Shown here: positions 32,350 through 40,714 of the stretch, in pieces
Layout of the letters: each line of letters starts with the position of its first letter
Numbering within the stretch: the stretch's first letter is position 1
Assembly: GCF_030815095.1 (NCBI RefSeq)
Contig: NZ_JAUSWF010000005.1
Span: 62,001 to 126,000 of the forward strand
Length of the DNA: 64,000 bases
Direction of reading: 5' to 3'
Source: Aedoeadaptatus ivorii
Lineage (GTDB): Bacteria > Bacillota > Clostridia > Tissierellales > Peptoniphilaceae
The notes under the pieces: model-generated
Told to the model about the DNA's origin: nothing
The model's input: the letters and a program-made list of their open reading frames with translations, nothing else
The model's database searches: none
Position numbers and translations under genes: made by a program

Positions 32350-33612
32350 ATGTCGAAAGAATCGCTAAAAGAGAGAGAAGCGCAAATTAAAGAAGAATTT
32401 GCCGACTTGCCCGCAGCGAAAATGCTGGGCAAAATCGTAGGAAAGAGCTACAAGGATGCCTTCGAAGCCAAAGAAGCCGGAGAACCGGTGGGCTGGTGTG
32501 CATCCAACTTCCCCCAAGAAATCCTGGAAACCTTGGACATCAAGGTCGTGTTCCCGGAAAACCAAGCGGCCGCTATTTCTGCCAAGGGCGGCGGGGAAAG
32601 AATGTGCAATATCGCTGAAGACAGCGGATATTCCAACGACATCTGTGCGTATGCGAGAATCTCTTTGGCCTATATGGACGTAAAGGATGCGCCCGAGATG
32701 AATATGCCCCAACCGGATTTCGTCGCATGCTGCAACAATATCTGTAACTGTATGATCAAATGGTACGAAAACATCGCTCGTGAACTGGACATTCCCTTTA
32801 TCATGATCGATGTACCCTACAACAACGAGTACGAAGCCGAAGAAGACCGCGTCGCCTACTTAAAAGGACAATTCGATCACGCCATCAAACAACTCGAAGA
32901 GATCTCCGGTAAGAAATGGGACGACGAAAAGTTCCAAGAAGTTATGGACATTTCCCAAAGAACCGGCCGTGCATGGCTCGACGCCACCGGATACGCCAAG
33001 TATACGCCCTCTCCCTTTAGCGGATTCGACGTATTTAACCACATGGCGGTTGCCGTATGTGCACGCGGTAAGTTGGAATCGGCCATCGCCTTTGAAAAAC
33101 TCGCCGAAGAATTTGCCGAAAACGTCAAGACCGGAAAGTCTACCTTTAAGGGCGAAGAAAAATACCGCATTATCTTCGAAGGTATCGCATGCTGGCCGCA
33201 CCTCCGTCACACCTTCAAGGGTCTGAAGGACAACGGCGTCAACGTAGTCGGTACCGTATATGCGGACGCCTTTGGATACATTTACGGCAACACCAACGAA
33301 CTCATGCAGGCATACTGCGGAACCCCGAACGCGATCAGCTACGAACGTTCCCTCGATATGCGTCTGAAACTCGCGAAAGAAAACAATGTAGACGGCATGC
33401 TCGTCCACATCAACCGCTCCTGCAAACAGTGGAGTGCGATTATGTACGAAATCGAACGCGAGTTCAGAGAAAAGACCGGCATCCCCACCGCATCCTTTGA
33501 CGGCGACCAAGCCGACCCGAGAAACTTCTCGGAAGCCCAATATGATACACGCGTGCAAGGCCTCATCGAAGTGATGGAAGCCAACAAGCAAAAGGAATCT
33601 AAGGAGGCGTAA
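32350..33612 (+). CDS. hadB: 2-Hydroxyacyl-CoA dehydratase, alpha subunit (HadB-like)
   Basis: 420 residues from ATG 32350, six bases after GGAAGGA. It keeps all cysteines expected for the catalytic [4Fe-4S] cluster: Cys99 in NDICAYAR, Cys127/Cys128 in FVACCNNICN and Cys358 in HINRSCKQW, and the family blocks NGFDLF-like SGFDVFNHMAVAVCARG and FDGDQADPRNFSEAQ. It dehydrates (R)-2-hydroxyisocaproyl-CoA or a related 2-hydroxyacyl-CoA through a ketyl radical. It pairs with HadC, whose gene follows after two bases. Confidence 0.94.
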   Translation: MSKESLKEREAQIKEEFADLPAAKMLGKIVGKSYKDAFEAKEAGEPVGWCASNFPQEILETLDIKVVFPENQAAAISAKGGGERMCNIAEDSGYSNDICAYARISLAYMDVKDAPEMNMPQPDFVACCNNICNCMIKWYENIARELDIPFIMIDVPYNNEYEAEEDRVAYLKGQFDHAIKQLEEISGKKWDDEKFQEVMDISQRTGRAWLDATGYAKYTPSPFSGFDVFNHMAVAVCARGKLESAIAFEKLAEEFAENVKTGKSTFKGEEKYRIIFEGIACWPHLRHTFKGLKDNGVNVVGTVYADAFGYIYGNTNELMQAYCGTPNAISYERSLDMRLKLAKENNVDGMLVHINRSCKQWSAIMYEIEREFREKTGIPTASFDGDQADPRNFSEAQYDTRVQGLIEVMEANKQKESKEA

Positions 33613-33614
33613 GG

Positions 33615-34727
33615 ATGACAGCGAAAGAACTGATTCAAGAATTAGATATCGACGTACTCGGTCGCATCGATCAATACGTCAACGAAGGCAAGAAGGTAAT
33701 CGGCGTTTCCGGACCCTTTGCACCGGAAGAGCTGGTATACGCATCGGGCATGATTCCCGTAGGCATTTGGGGACAAGAAGGCGAAGTCGTAGGCGCTAAG
33801 GAATACTTCCCTGCATTCTACGCTTCGATTATTCTCCGCACCTTGGATTTGGGTCTCGAAAAGAAGCTGGACAAACTCTCCGGCATGGTGATCACCAACC
33901 TGAGTGACGGTCTGAAGGGCTTCAGCCAAAACTGGAAGCGCGCCGTCGACGTGCCCCTGCTCTACATCCCCTATGGACAAAACCGTAAGATCGAAGCGGG
34001 ACTGGACTACAACGAAAAACAATATATAAAACTGAAAGAACAGTTGGAAGAGATCTCCGGCAACAAGATCGAAGACGACAAGATTGAAGAAGCCATCGCC
34101 CTCTACAACGAACACAGAAAGGCCATGCGCGAATTCAACGATCTCGCCGCCAAGCACTTGAACACCGTAACCCCGATTCTCAGAAACCGCGTGTTCTCCA
34201 GCGCCTATGTCTATGACGTAAAAGAACACCTTGAAAAGGTCAAGGCCATCAACGAAGCCCTCGCGGCCATGCCCGAAGAAGAATTTAAGGGCAAGAAGGT
34301 CGTCACCACCGGTATCCTCGCCAACTCCGAAGACATCCTCAAGATCTTCGAAGAATACGGATTCGGCATCGTAGACGACAACATCTGCCACGAATCGTTG
34401 CAATACGAAACCCCGATCGACGAAAAGACCGGCAATCCCGTGCGCGCCCTCGCCAAGGAATTCTCCGACATCGAAGGCAATCTCTTTATCTTCGACGAAA
34501 AGAAATTGCGCGGACCGATCCTCGCAGAAAAGGTCAAGGAAAAAGGTGCCGACGGCGTCGTCTACTTGCTCACCAAGTTCAGCGATACCGACGAATTCGA
34601 CTATCCCATCATCCGCAAGGACCTGGAAAAAGAAAATATCCCCTTGATCAAGATCGAAGTGGACCAACAAATGGTTAGCTTCGAACAAGCCAAGACCGCA
34701 CTGCAAACTTTTGCGGACATGATCTAA
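33615..34727 (+). CDS. hadC: 2-Hydroxyacyl-CoA dehydratase, beta subunit (HadC-like), without cluster cysteines
   Basis: 370 residues of the HgdB/FldC/HadC family, with PEELVYASGMIPVGIWGQ, FSQNWKRAV, YNEHRKAMREF, TTGILANSEDIL and EVDQQMVSFEQA. The cysteines that bind a [4Fe-4S] cluster in the Clostridioides HadC are replaced: Ala70 in AFYASII, no cysteine in ITNLSDGL (94-101), and Ser323 in KFSDTDEFDY. Only Cys258 remains in the whole chain. It may be a cluster-free beta subunit, as has been described for one 2-hydroxyglutaryl-CoA dehydratase (one cluster per heterodimer). Function otherwise as partner of HadB. Confidence 0.92.
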   Translation: MTAKELIQELDIDVLGRIDQYVNEGKKVIGVSGPFAPEELVYASGMIPVGIWGQEGEVVGAKEYFPAFYASIILRTLDLGLEKKLDKLSGMVITNLSDGLKGFSQNWKRAVDVPLLYIPYGQNRKIEAGLDYNEKQYIKLKEQLEEISGNKIEDDKIEEAIALYNEHRKAMREFNDLAAKHLNTVTPILRNRVFSSAYVYDVKEHLEKVKAINEALAAMPEEEFKGKKVVTTGILANSEDILKIFEEYGFGIVDDNICHESLQYETPIDEKTGNPVRALAKEFSDIEGNLFIFDEKKLRGPILAEKVKEKGADGVVYLLTKFSDTDEFDYPIIRKDLEKENIPLIKIEVDQQMVSFEQAKTALQTFADMI

Positions 34728-34843
34728 GCTATACGGAAGATACCGTGTAGATAGCCCGAACCCGACCCCCGAAGCGGGGGTTTCGGCTACCGGGCAGGAA
34801 AACTATTTCCCCGTGTCAAAGGCATCACGAAAGGAGACTGAAA
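34728..34843 (+). other. Structured hadC-ldhA intergenic region
   Basis: GCCCG...CGGGC (34754/34791) encloses ACCCCC-GAAG-GGGGGT, a very stable hairpin without a following T run, so it is not a standard terminator. It may protect the upstream had mRNA or adjust ldhA expression. It is followed by GGAAAACTATTTCC (34797-34810), a 14-base string also found at 29346-29359. Confidence 0.4.
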
Positions 34844-35833
34844 ATGGTAAAAATTAGAAGTACTTGTAACAAAAACTATGTAGAAAAATTTGGCGTCGAA
34901 AGACCGGCCGATTGGGACTACCAATACATCAACTACCCCTGCTCTGACGAAGAACTGGTAGAACAATGTAAAGATGCCGACATCATCCACTGCGGTCCCG
35001 TCGACTTCTTCCGCAGAGAAGTCATCGAACAACTCGACAACTGCAAGCTGATCCAATCTCTGGGCGTAGGATTCGACAAGATCGACCTCGAAGCCGCCAA
35101 GGAAAAGGGCATCTACGTATGTAACAACCGCGGCGTAAACGCAAAACCCGTAGCAGAACTCGCCGTTGCCCATATGCTCACCAGCCTTCGCCGCATGCCC
35201 GAAGCCGATATGAAGATCAAACTCCACGGCGCCAAGGGATTTGCCGAAAGCTATAAAGAATTTACCGAAAAGGGACAAAACGAAATGGGTTCCCGCGTGG
35301 TCGGTCTCGTAGGCCTCGGCGCTATCGGACACGAAGCCGTAAAATTGCTGAAACCCTTCGGCTGCAAGATCCTCTACTACGACGTAGTGCGCCACGAAGA
35401 GTTCGAAAAAGAACACGACCTCACCTACGCCACCTACGAAGAAATCCTCGACCAATGCCATATCATCTCTTACCACGTACCGGTATTGGATTCCACCCGC
35501 GAAATGATCCGCAAGGAAACCATCGACAAGATGAAACAAGACGCCATCGTCGTCAACGTCGCCCGCGGCGAATTGGTCAACAACCAAGACCTCGCAGACG
35601 CGTTGAACGCCGGCAGAATCTTTGCCGCATTGGACGTAGTCGCTCCGGAACCCCCGGCAGAAGACCACCCCTTGTTCCAACTCAACGAAGTCGGCCAAGC
35701 CAGACTCTCTATCACCCCCCACATCGCAGGTACCACCGACGACTCCTTTATGCGCATGAGCCAATGGTCCTACGACAATATGCAGAGAATCGTCGACGGC
35801 GAAAAGCCCATTAATATCGTAAACGGTTTATAA
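34844..35833 (+). CDS. ldhA: D-2-hydroxyacid dehydrogenase, (R)-2-hydroxyisocaproate type (LdhA-like)
   Basis: 329 residues. NAD-binding Rossmann motif VGLVGLGAIGHEAVKLL, and catalytic residues of the D-2-hydroxyacid family: Arg in NVARGELVNN, Glu in LDVVAPEPP and His in TPHIAGTTDD. It resembles the D-lactate/D-2-hydroxyisocaproate group. In this operon it reduces the 2-oxo acid made by transamination to the (R)-2-hydroxy acid that HadA and HadBC use. It sits between hadC and brnQ with AAAGGAG upstream. Stereochemistry and preferred chain length are inferred. Confidence 0.93.
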   Translation: MVKIRSTCNKNYVEKFGVERPADWDYQYINYPCSDEELVEQCKDADIIHCGPVDFFRREVIEQLDNCKLIQSLGVGFDKIDLEAAKEKGIYVCNNRGVNAKPVAELAVAHMLTSLRRMPEADMKIKLHGAKGFAESYKEFTEKGQNEMGSRVVGLVGLGAIGHEAVKLLKPFGCKILYYDVVRHEEFEKEHDLTYATYEEILDQCHIISYHVPVLDSTREMIRKETIDKMKQDAIVVNVARGELVNNQDLADALNAGRIFAALDVVAPEPPAEDHPLFQLNEVGQARLSITPHIAGTTDDSFMRMSQWSYDNMQRIVDGEKPINIVNGL

Positions 35834-35867
35834 AAGACCAGAGCCGAAATCGGCTACAGGAGTGCTT

Positions 35868-37247
35868 ATGGAAATCAAAAGAAAAGACATACTGGTCTGC
35901 GGTTTTGCCCTATTTGCCATCTTCTTCGGCGCAGGAAACCTGATCTTTCCGCCCTATCTCGGCGTCCTCTCCGGGGACCGCTGGTTTACCGCGGCGGCGG
36001 GGTTTCTGACATCCGACCCGGTTATGCCCATTCTCGGGGTAATCGTAACGGCAAAATTGGGCGGCAGGGCCGTCGACCTCGGAAAGCGAGTGGGGTATAC
36101 CTTCTCGATTATCGTAGCGGCGATCTCGATACTGATCATCGGACCGTTCTTCGCGGTACCCCGTACCGGCGCTACGACCCACGAAATCTTCGTCATCCCG
36201 AACTTCCCGGCGATTCCCCCGGTGGTGACCTCCGTCGTATTCTTCGGATTGTCCCTGTACCTGGTATTGAATCCCGGCAAAGTCATCGACTATATCGGAC
36301 AGTTTTTGACCCCGGCGCTGTTGGTGATCCTCGCGGTCATCGTGGCCGTCGCTATCGCCAATCCTCCGGGCACCATGATTACCACCGATACCCCCAAGCT
36401 CTTTGCCATGAGCTTTAAGGAAGGCTACCAAACCATGGACGCCCTCGGCGCCTCGTTGATGAGCGGTATCGTACTTACGGACTTGATCCGACGGGGATAC
36501 CACGACAAGGAAACCCAATTTAAGGCCAGCTGGCAAATCGGCGTCGTCGCCTTTATCTGCCTCGCCCTGGTATACGGTTCTTTGACCTATGCCGGCGCCA
36601 CGGTGAGCAGTTTCTACACCCCCGACACCGAGCGTACCGTGATCCTGATCGGCATGGTAGAAAAACTCTTGGGCTCCGTCGGACGGACCCTCCTCGGTTT
36701 GGGCGTCGCCCTGGCCTGCCTCACCACCTCGGTGGGCTTGACCTCGACCTGCGGCAACTTCTTCGAAGACGTATCCAACGGCAAGCTCCCCTATAAGAAA
36801 GTCGTCGTCGTCGCGACGATCGTAGCGTTTATCATCTCCCTCGTCGGCGTCGACGGCATTATCAACATCGCGGTGCCCGTCCTTACGGCGGTATTCCCCG
36901 TGGTGATCTTCTTGATCCTCGCCTCGATCTTCGACGAAAAGATCAAACACAATCTCTTCTTTACCGGCGGCGTGATCGGCGCATTGGCCGTGAGCCTGGT
37001 AGAGGCGATCAACCTCTTCTCCGTCATGCAGGGCGGCAGCGCTTTGCAGGATCTGGCCGATAAAATCTATGCCCTTCCCTTGGGACAGATCGGTCTGGAA
37101 TGGTTTGTGCCCGCATTGATCTGCGCCATCATCGGCGGACTGATCGGTAAGTACGCAAAAGTGGGCGGAACCCGCGAAGACGTCTATCGTCTCGAAGCGA
37201 TCCGCGACGAACAAAGAGCCAAAGAAGCGGCTGCAATCGAAAAGTAA
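35868..37247 (+). CDS. brnQ: Branched-chain amino acid:cation symporter (BrnQ/LIVCS)
   Basis: 459 residues from ATG 35868 with AGGAG upstream, twelve hydrophobic segments. The opening FALFAIFFGAGNLIFPPYLG is the LIVCS family signature, and VGLTSTCGNFFEDVSNGKLP is a conserved central block. BrnQ proteins import leucine, isoleucine and valine with Na+ or H+. Position 35 bases after ldhA inside the leucine-fermentation operon fits a role as substrate importer. Confidence 0.95.
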   Translation: MEIKRKDILVCGFALFAIFFGAGNLIFPPYLGVLSGDRWFTAAAGFLTSDPVMPILGVIVTAKLGGRAVDLGKRVGYTFSIIVAAISILIIGPFFAVPRTGATTHEIFVIPNFPAIPPVVTSVVFFGLSLYLVLNPGKVIDYIGQFLTPALLVILAVIVAVAIANPPGTMITTDTPKLFAMSFKEGYQTMDALGASLMSGIVLTDLIRRGYHDKETQFKASWQIGVVAFICLALVYGSLTYAGATVSSFYTPDTERTVILIGMVEKLLGSVGRTLLGLGVALACLTTSVGLTSTCGNFFEDVSNGKLPYKKVVVVATIVAFIISLVGVDGIINIAVPVLTAVFPVVIFLILASIFDEKIKHNLFFTGGVIGALAVSLVEAINLFSVMQGGSALQDLADKIYALPLGQIGLEWFVPALICAIIGGLIGKYAKVGGTREDVYRLEAIRDEQRAKEAAAIEK

Positions 37248-37265
37248 ATTCAGTTTGGAGGAACT

Positions 37266-38453
37266 ATGAGCAATAAAAAAATGACCCAGTTGGGCAAACA
37301 GAAGTCCGTAATCCGTGAACTCGCCGGATTCGGCGCCGAACGCGCAAAAGTCGTCGGCCCCGAAAACGTACTGAACTTCAGCATCGGCAACCCCAGCGTA
37401 CCGGCGCCCAAGGAAGTACAAGAGGCGATCATCGACATCGTCACCAACGAAACGCCCCAGGCGGTACACAGCTATTCCGCCAGCAACGGTTTTGAATCTA
37501 CGAGAAAAGCCATCGCCGACAACTTAAACGAACGCTACGGCACCGACTACACCGCCGACAATCTCTACATGACTTGCGGCGCGGCGGCATCTTTGAACAT
37601 CTCGTTGGCGGCCTTAATCGAAGAACCCAGCGACGAAGTCATCGTACTCGCGCCTTTCTTCCCCGAATACACCGTATTTATCGAAAGCCAAGGCGGCAAA
37701 ATGGTCCTGGTGGAAGCCCTCGAATCCATGGAACTCAATCTCGAAGGCATTGAAAAGGCGATCACCAAAAACACCCGTGCCGTCTTGATCAACACCCCGA
37801 ACAACCCCGGCGGCGTGATCTACGGCAAAGAAGACCTCGAGGCGCTCGCAAAACTCCTCACCGAAAAGAGCAAAGAAATCGGACACGATATCTTTATCCT
37901 AAGCGACGAACCCTACCGCGAACTCGTCCTCGTCGACGATGCCGAAGTGGCATGGGTACCCAGCCTCTACAAAAACACCGTCGTATGCTACAGCTGGTCC
38001 AAATCCCTCTCCCTGCCGGGCGAACGGATCGGATACATCCTCGTTCCCTCCGACGTATCGGATAAGGATTTGATGGCAGCCGTCGCCGGTGCGGGCCGCT
38101 CCCTCGGATTCGTCTGTGCGCCGACCTTGATGCAAAAAGTCATCGAACGCTGCGTAGGCGTAGAGCCCGACGTGACCGTCTACAAAAAGAACCGCGACCT
38201 CTTGGCCGATGCCCTGACCGAAATGGGATACACTGTGGCCAAACCCGCCGGCGCGTTCTACCTCTTTATCAAATCTCCGGACGGAGACAGCGAAACCTTC
38301 TCCGAACGGGCAAAAGAATACGATATGTTGGTCGTTCCGGGCACCGGATTCGGCTCCAAGGCATTTATGCGTCTGAGCTACTGTGTGGATACCGAAACTT
38401 GTGAAAAATCCATCCCCATCTTTAAGGAAATGATGGAAAAATATTATAGCTAA
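37266..38453 (+). CDS. PLP-dependent aminotransferase (class I), pathway copy
   Basis: 395 residues, fold type I. The PLP lysine is in CYSWSKSLSLPGERIGY, with INTPNNPGGVI and ILSDEPYRELV as the other cofactor blocks and FMRLSYCVD carrying the carboxylate-binding arginine. It probably transaminates leucine or another branched-chain/aromatic amino acid to the 2-oxo acid used by LdhA; the family alone would also allow aspartate or alanine. 19 bases after brnQ, GGAGG present. Last gene of the operon before a strong terminator. Confidence 0.9.
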   Translation: MSNKKMTQLGKQKSVIRELAGFGAERAKVVGPENVLNFSIGNPSVPAPKEVQEAIIDIVTNETPQAVHSYSASNGFESTRKAIADNLNERYGTDYTADNLYMTCGAAASLNISLAALIEEPSDEVIVLAPFFPEYTVFIESQGGKMVLVEALESMELNLEGIEKAITKNTRAVLINTPNNPGGVIYGKEDLEALAKLLTEKSKEIGHDIFILSDEPYRELVLVDDAEVAWVPSLYKNTVVCYSWSKSLSLPGERIGYILVPSDVSDKDLMAAVAGAGRSLGFVCAPTLMQKVIERCVGVEPDVTVYKKNRDLLADALTEMGYTVAKPAGAFYLFIKSPDGDSETFSERAKEYDMLVVPGTGFGSKAFMRLSYCVDTETCEKSIPIFKEMMEKYYS

Positions 38454-38459
38454 GACCTT

Positions 38460-38512
38460 GAAAAATGCGGTTTCGGGCTTTGGAAACAAAGTCCGAAATC
38501 TCGCATTTTTTG
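38460..38512 (+). terminator. Terminator of the had-ldhA-brnQ-aminotransferase operon
   Basis: Long stem, AAATGCG/CGCATTT with inner TTTCGG/CCGAAA and CTTT/AAAG pairs, then TTTTTT. Separates the operon from acdB. Confidence 0.88.
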
Positions 38513-38513
38513 C

Positions 38514-38552
38514 TTGTTACTAAAGGGACAATGCGGTATACTAGTAGACAAG
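38514..38552 (+). promoter_or_regulatory. Promoter of acdB with overlapping GntR-type operator
   Basis: TTGTTA (38514-38519), 17-base spacer, TATACT (38537-38542), then CTAGTAGACAAG at 38541-38552 fitting CTnGTnnACnAG. The operator overlaps the last two bases of the -10 exactly as at the GntR gene's own promoter. Confidence 0.65.
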
Positions 38553-38746
38553 GTAAACGTGAAGGTTTTCATTCCCTTCTCCGGAACCAAGGTATGCTTA
38601 CGAGTATTCGTAATTAGCGATTGTAGAAATGTAAACGTGAAAATTTTCCCGTGTGGGAAAACGGTAGCGTACACTGCTCCGGTACATTTCCGACCGGTGC
38701 ACTGCACGATTTTTTGTGCGAAAATACCGATCATTAGGAGGAAAAC
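38553..38746 (+). promoter_or_regulatory. Long acdB leader with repeats and hairpins
   Basis: The leader is nearly 200 bases. It holds two 18-base direct repeats, GTAAACGTGAAGGTTTTC (38553-38570) and GTAAACGTGAAAATTTTC (38631-38648), an inverted repeat TTACGA-N4-TCGTAA (38598-38613), a perfect hairpin TTTTCCC-GTGT-GGGAAAA (38644-38661), and CCGGT/ACCGG and GCAC/GTGC pairings close to the start. No known riboswitch recognised. Confidence 0.4.
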
Positions 38747-39886
38747 ATGGAATTTACGAAAGAGCACCAACTGATTCGGGATCTGGCAGCGAAATTTGCC
38801 GATACGGAACTCACCGATGAAGTACTCGAACAAGCCGAAGAGACCGGCTGTCTCGATATGGACGTCGTCCGCAAGATGGGCGAAGCCGGATTTTTCGGCA
38901 TTAAGACGCCGGTAGAATACGGCGGCGCAGGCGGCGACCACGTAGCATATGTAGCCGTTATGGAAGAAATCTGCAAGAGAAGCGGCGTGGCCGGGGTCTT
39001 TGTATCCAGCCCCAACTCCCTCTGCGGTACCCCGATCCAACTCAGCGGCACCGAAGAACAAAAGAAAAAGTACTTAACCGGCATCGCCACGGGCGAAATG
39101 ACCTTCTGCTTCGGCCTCACCGAACCGGGTGCGGGCAGTGACGCGGGCGGCACCAAGACCACCGCCGTCCTCGACGGAGACGAATACATCATCAACGGCC
39201 GCAAGACCTTTATCACCGGCGCGCCTTTGTCCGATTACTGTATCGTATACGCCAAGACCGACATGACCCAAGTGGGATCCCGCGGCATCTCCGCCATCAT
39301 CGTCGACTTGAAGAGCGAAGGCGTATCCTTCGGTAAGCCCGAAGACAAGATGGGCATTATCGGCTGCCCCACTTCCGATATCGTGTTCGAAAACGTGCGC
39401 GTACCCAAGGAAAACCTCCTGGGCAAAGAAGGCAAGGGCTTCTCGAACGCCATGGCCGCCCTCGATACCGGCCGTATCGGTATCGCCGCGCAATCCATCG
39501 GTATCGCCGGCGCCGCCCTTGAAGAAGCGATCTCCTTCGCCAAGGACAGAAAGCAATTCGGCCAACCCATCGCAAAATTCCAAGGCATTCAGTTTATGCT
39601 CGCCGATATGGCCACCAAACTCGAAGCCATGCGCCTGTTGGTATACGAAGCGGCAGCAAGAAAAGACAAGGGCGAAGACGTCACCAAATTGGCTTCTATG
39701 GCGAAATACTTCTGTGCCGAAGGCGCCAACGAAATCTGCGCCAAAGCGGTACAAATCCACGGCGGTTACGGCTACATTAAGGAATACAAAGTCGAACGCC
39801 TCTATCGCGACGCCCGCATCCTGACGATCTACGAAGGTACCAGCCAAATTCAACAAATCGTCATCGCCAGCCAAATTTTGAAATAA
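38747..39886 (+). CDS. acdB: Acyl-CoA dehydrogenase (AcdB-like)
   Basis: 379 residues, standard length. CFGLTEPGAGSDAGG is the flavin/substrate signature, RKQFGQPIAKFQGIQFMLADM the second, and near the C-terminus QIHGGYGYIKEYKVERLYRDA then ILTIYEGTSQIQQ, whose glutamate is the usual catalytic base. In the reductive leucine pathway this enzyme reduces the 2-enoyl-CoA made by HadBC, with EtfAB, to the saturated acyl-CoA, most likely bifurcating electrons to ferredoxin. AGGAGG precedes ATG; etfB follows after 21 bases. Confidence 0.93.
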   Translation: MEFTKEHQLIRDLAAKFADTELTDEVLEQAEETGCLDMDVVRKMGEAGFFGIKTPVEYGGAGGDHVAYVAVMEEICKRSGVAGVFVSSPNSLCGTPIQLSGTEEQKKKYLTGIATGEMTFCFGLTEPGAGSDAGGTKTTAVLDGDEYIINGRKTFITGAPLSDYCIVYAKTDMTQVGSRGISAIIVDLKSEGVSFGKPEDKMGIIGCPTSDIVFENVRVPKENLLGKEGKGFSNAMAALDTGRIGIAAQSIGIAGAALEEAISFAKDRKQFGQPIAKFQGIQFMLADMATKLEAMRLLVYEAAARKDKGEDVTKLASMAKYFCAEGANEICAKAVQIHGGYGYIKEYKVERLYRDARILTIYEGTSQIQQIVIASQILK

Positions 39887-39907
39887 GATCAGTACAGGAG
39901 GAAGATC

Positions 39908-40702
39908 ATGAATATAGTGGTATGTATCAAACAAGTACCCGATACGACCGAAGTTCGATTGGACCCGAAGACCAACACCTTGATCCGCGAAGGCGTCCCC
40001 AGCATCATCAACCCCGACGACCTCTCGGGTCTCGAAGTGGCGCTCAGAATCAAGGACCAAGATCCCGAAGGCGTAAAGGTCATCGCCCTTTCCATGGGGC
40101 CCCCGCAAGCGGAATACGCATTGCGTGAAGCCCTCGCCATGGGCGCAGACCAAGGCATCCTCGTGAGCGACAGAGCCTTCGGCGGCGCTGATACCTGGGC
40201 GACTTCCTGCACCATAACCGCGGCCATCGAACAAATCGACTACGACTTGGTCATCGCCGGTCGTCAAGCCATCGACGGCGATACCGCACAAGTCGGTCCC
40301 CAAATCGCAAGACACCTGGGCATCCCGGCCATTTCCTATGCGGAAGGGGTTGAGCTCGAAGGCGATAAGATCGTCGTAAAACGCCAATTCGAAGACCGTT
40401 ACCACGTACTCGAAGCGGATATGCCGATTTTGATCACCACCCTGACCGAAGTGGCAAAGCCCCGCTATATGAGCATCAAGGGCATCTACGACGCCTACAA
40501 AGAAGAGATCACCGTATGGGGTCTGGAAGACATCAAAGACAAATTGGATATGTCCAATATCGGTCTGAAGGGATCCCCCACCCGTGTTAAGAAATCCTTC
40601 CCGAAACAAGGGAAATCCGCCGGTGAAATCGTAAAAGACGTATCTCCGGACGAAGCGGCACAGGCCATTCTCGCAAAACTCAAAGAAAAGTACATTATCT
40701 AA
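39908..40702 (+). CDS. etfB: Electron transfer flavoprotein, beta subunit
   Basis: 264 residues. VVCIKQVPDTTEVRLDPKT is the EtfB opening and EQIDYDLVIAGRQAIDGDTAQVGPQIA contains the conserved nucleotide site with the D-G-D-T-x-Q-V stretch found in bifurcating Etfs. It carries the FAD/nucleotide that takes electrons from NADH and passes them to ferredoxin and AcdB. Encoded in a tight acdB-etfB-etfA unit; codon use indicates strong expression. Confidence 0.95.
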   Translation: MNIVVCIKQVPDTTEVRLDPKTNTLIREGVPSIINPDDLSGLEVALRIKDQDPEGVKVIALSMGPPQAEYALREALAMGADQGILVSDRAFGGADTWATSCTITAAIEQIDYDLVIAGRQAIDGDTAQVGPQIARHLGIPAISYAEGVELEGDKIVVKRQFEDRYHVLEADMPILITTLTEVAKPRYMSIKGIYDAYKEEITVWGLEDIKDKLDMSNIGLKGSPTRVKKSFPKQGKSAGEIVKDVSPDEAAQAILAKLKEKYII

Positions 40703-40714
40703 GGGGAGGACGAA

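Noticed and set aside
35910..37469. 519-codon minus-strand frame opposite brnQ
   Set aside because: Shadow of the brnQ coding frame; polar, repeat-like translation without domains or start signals.
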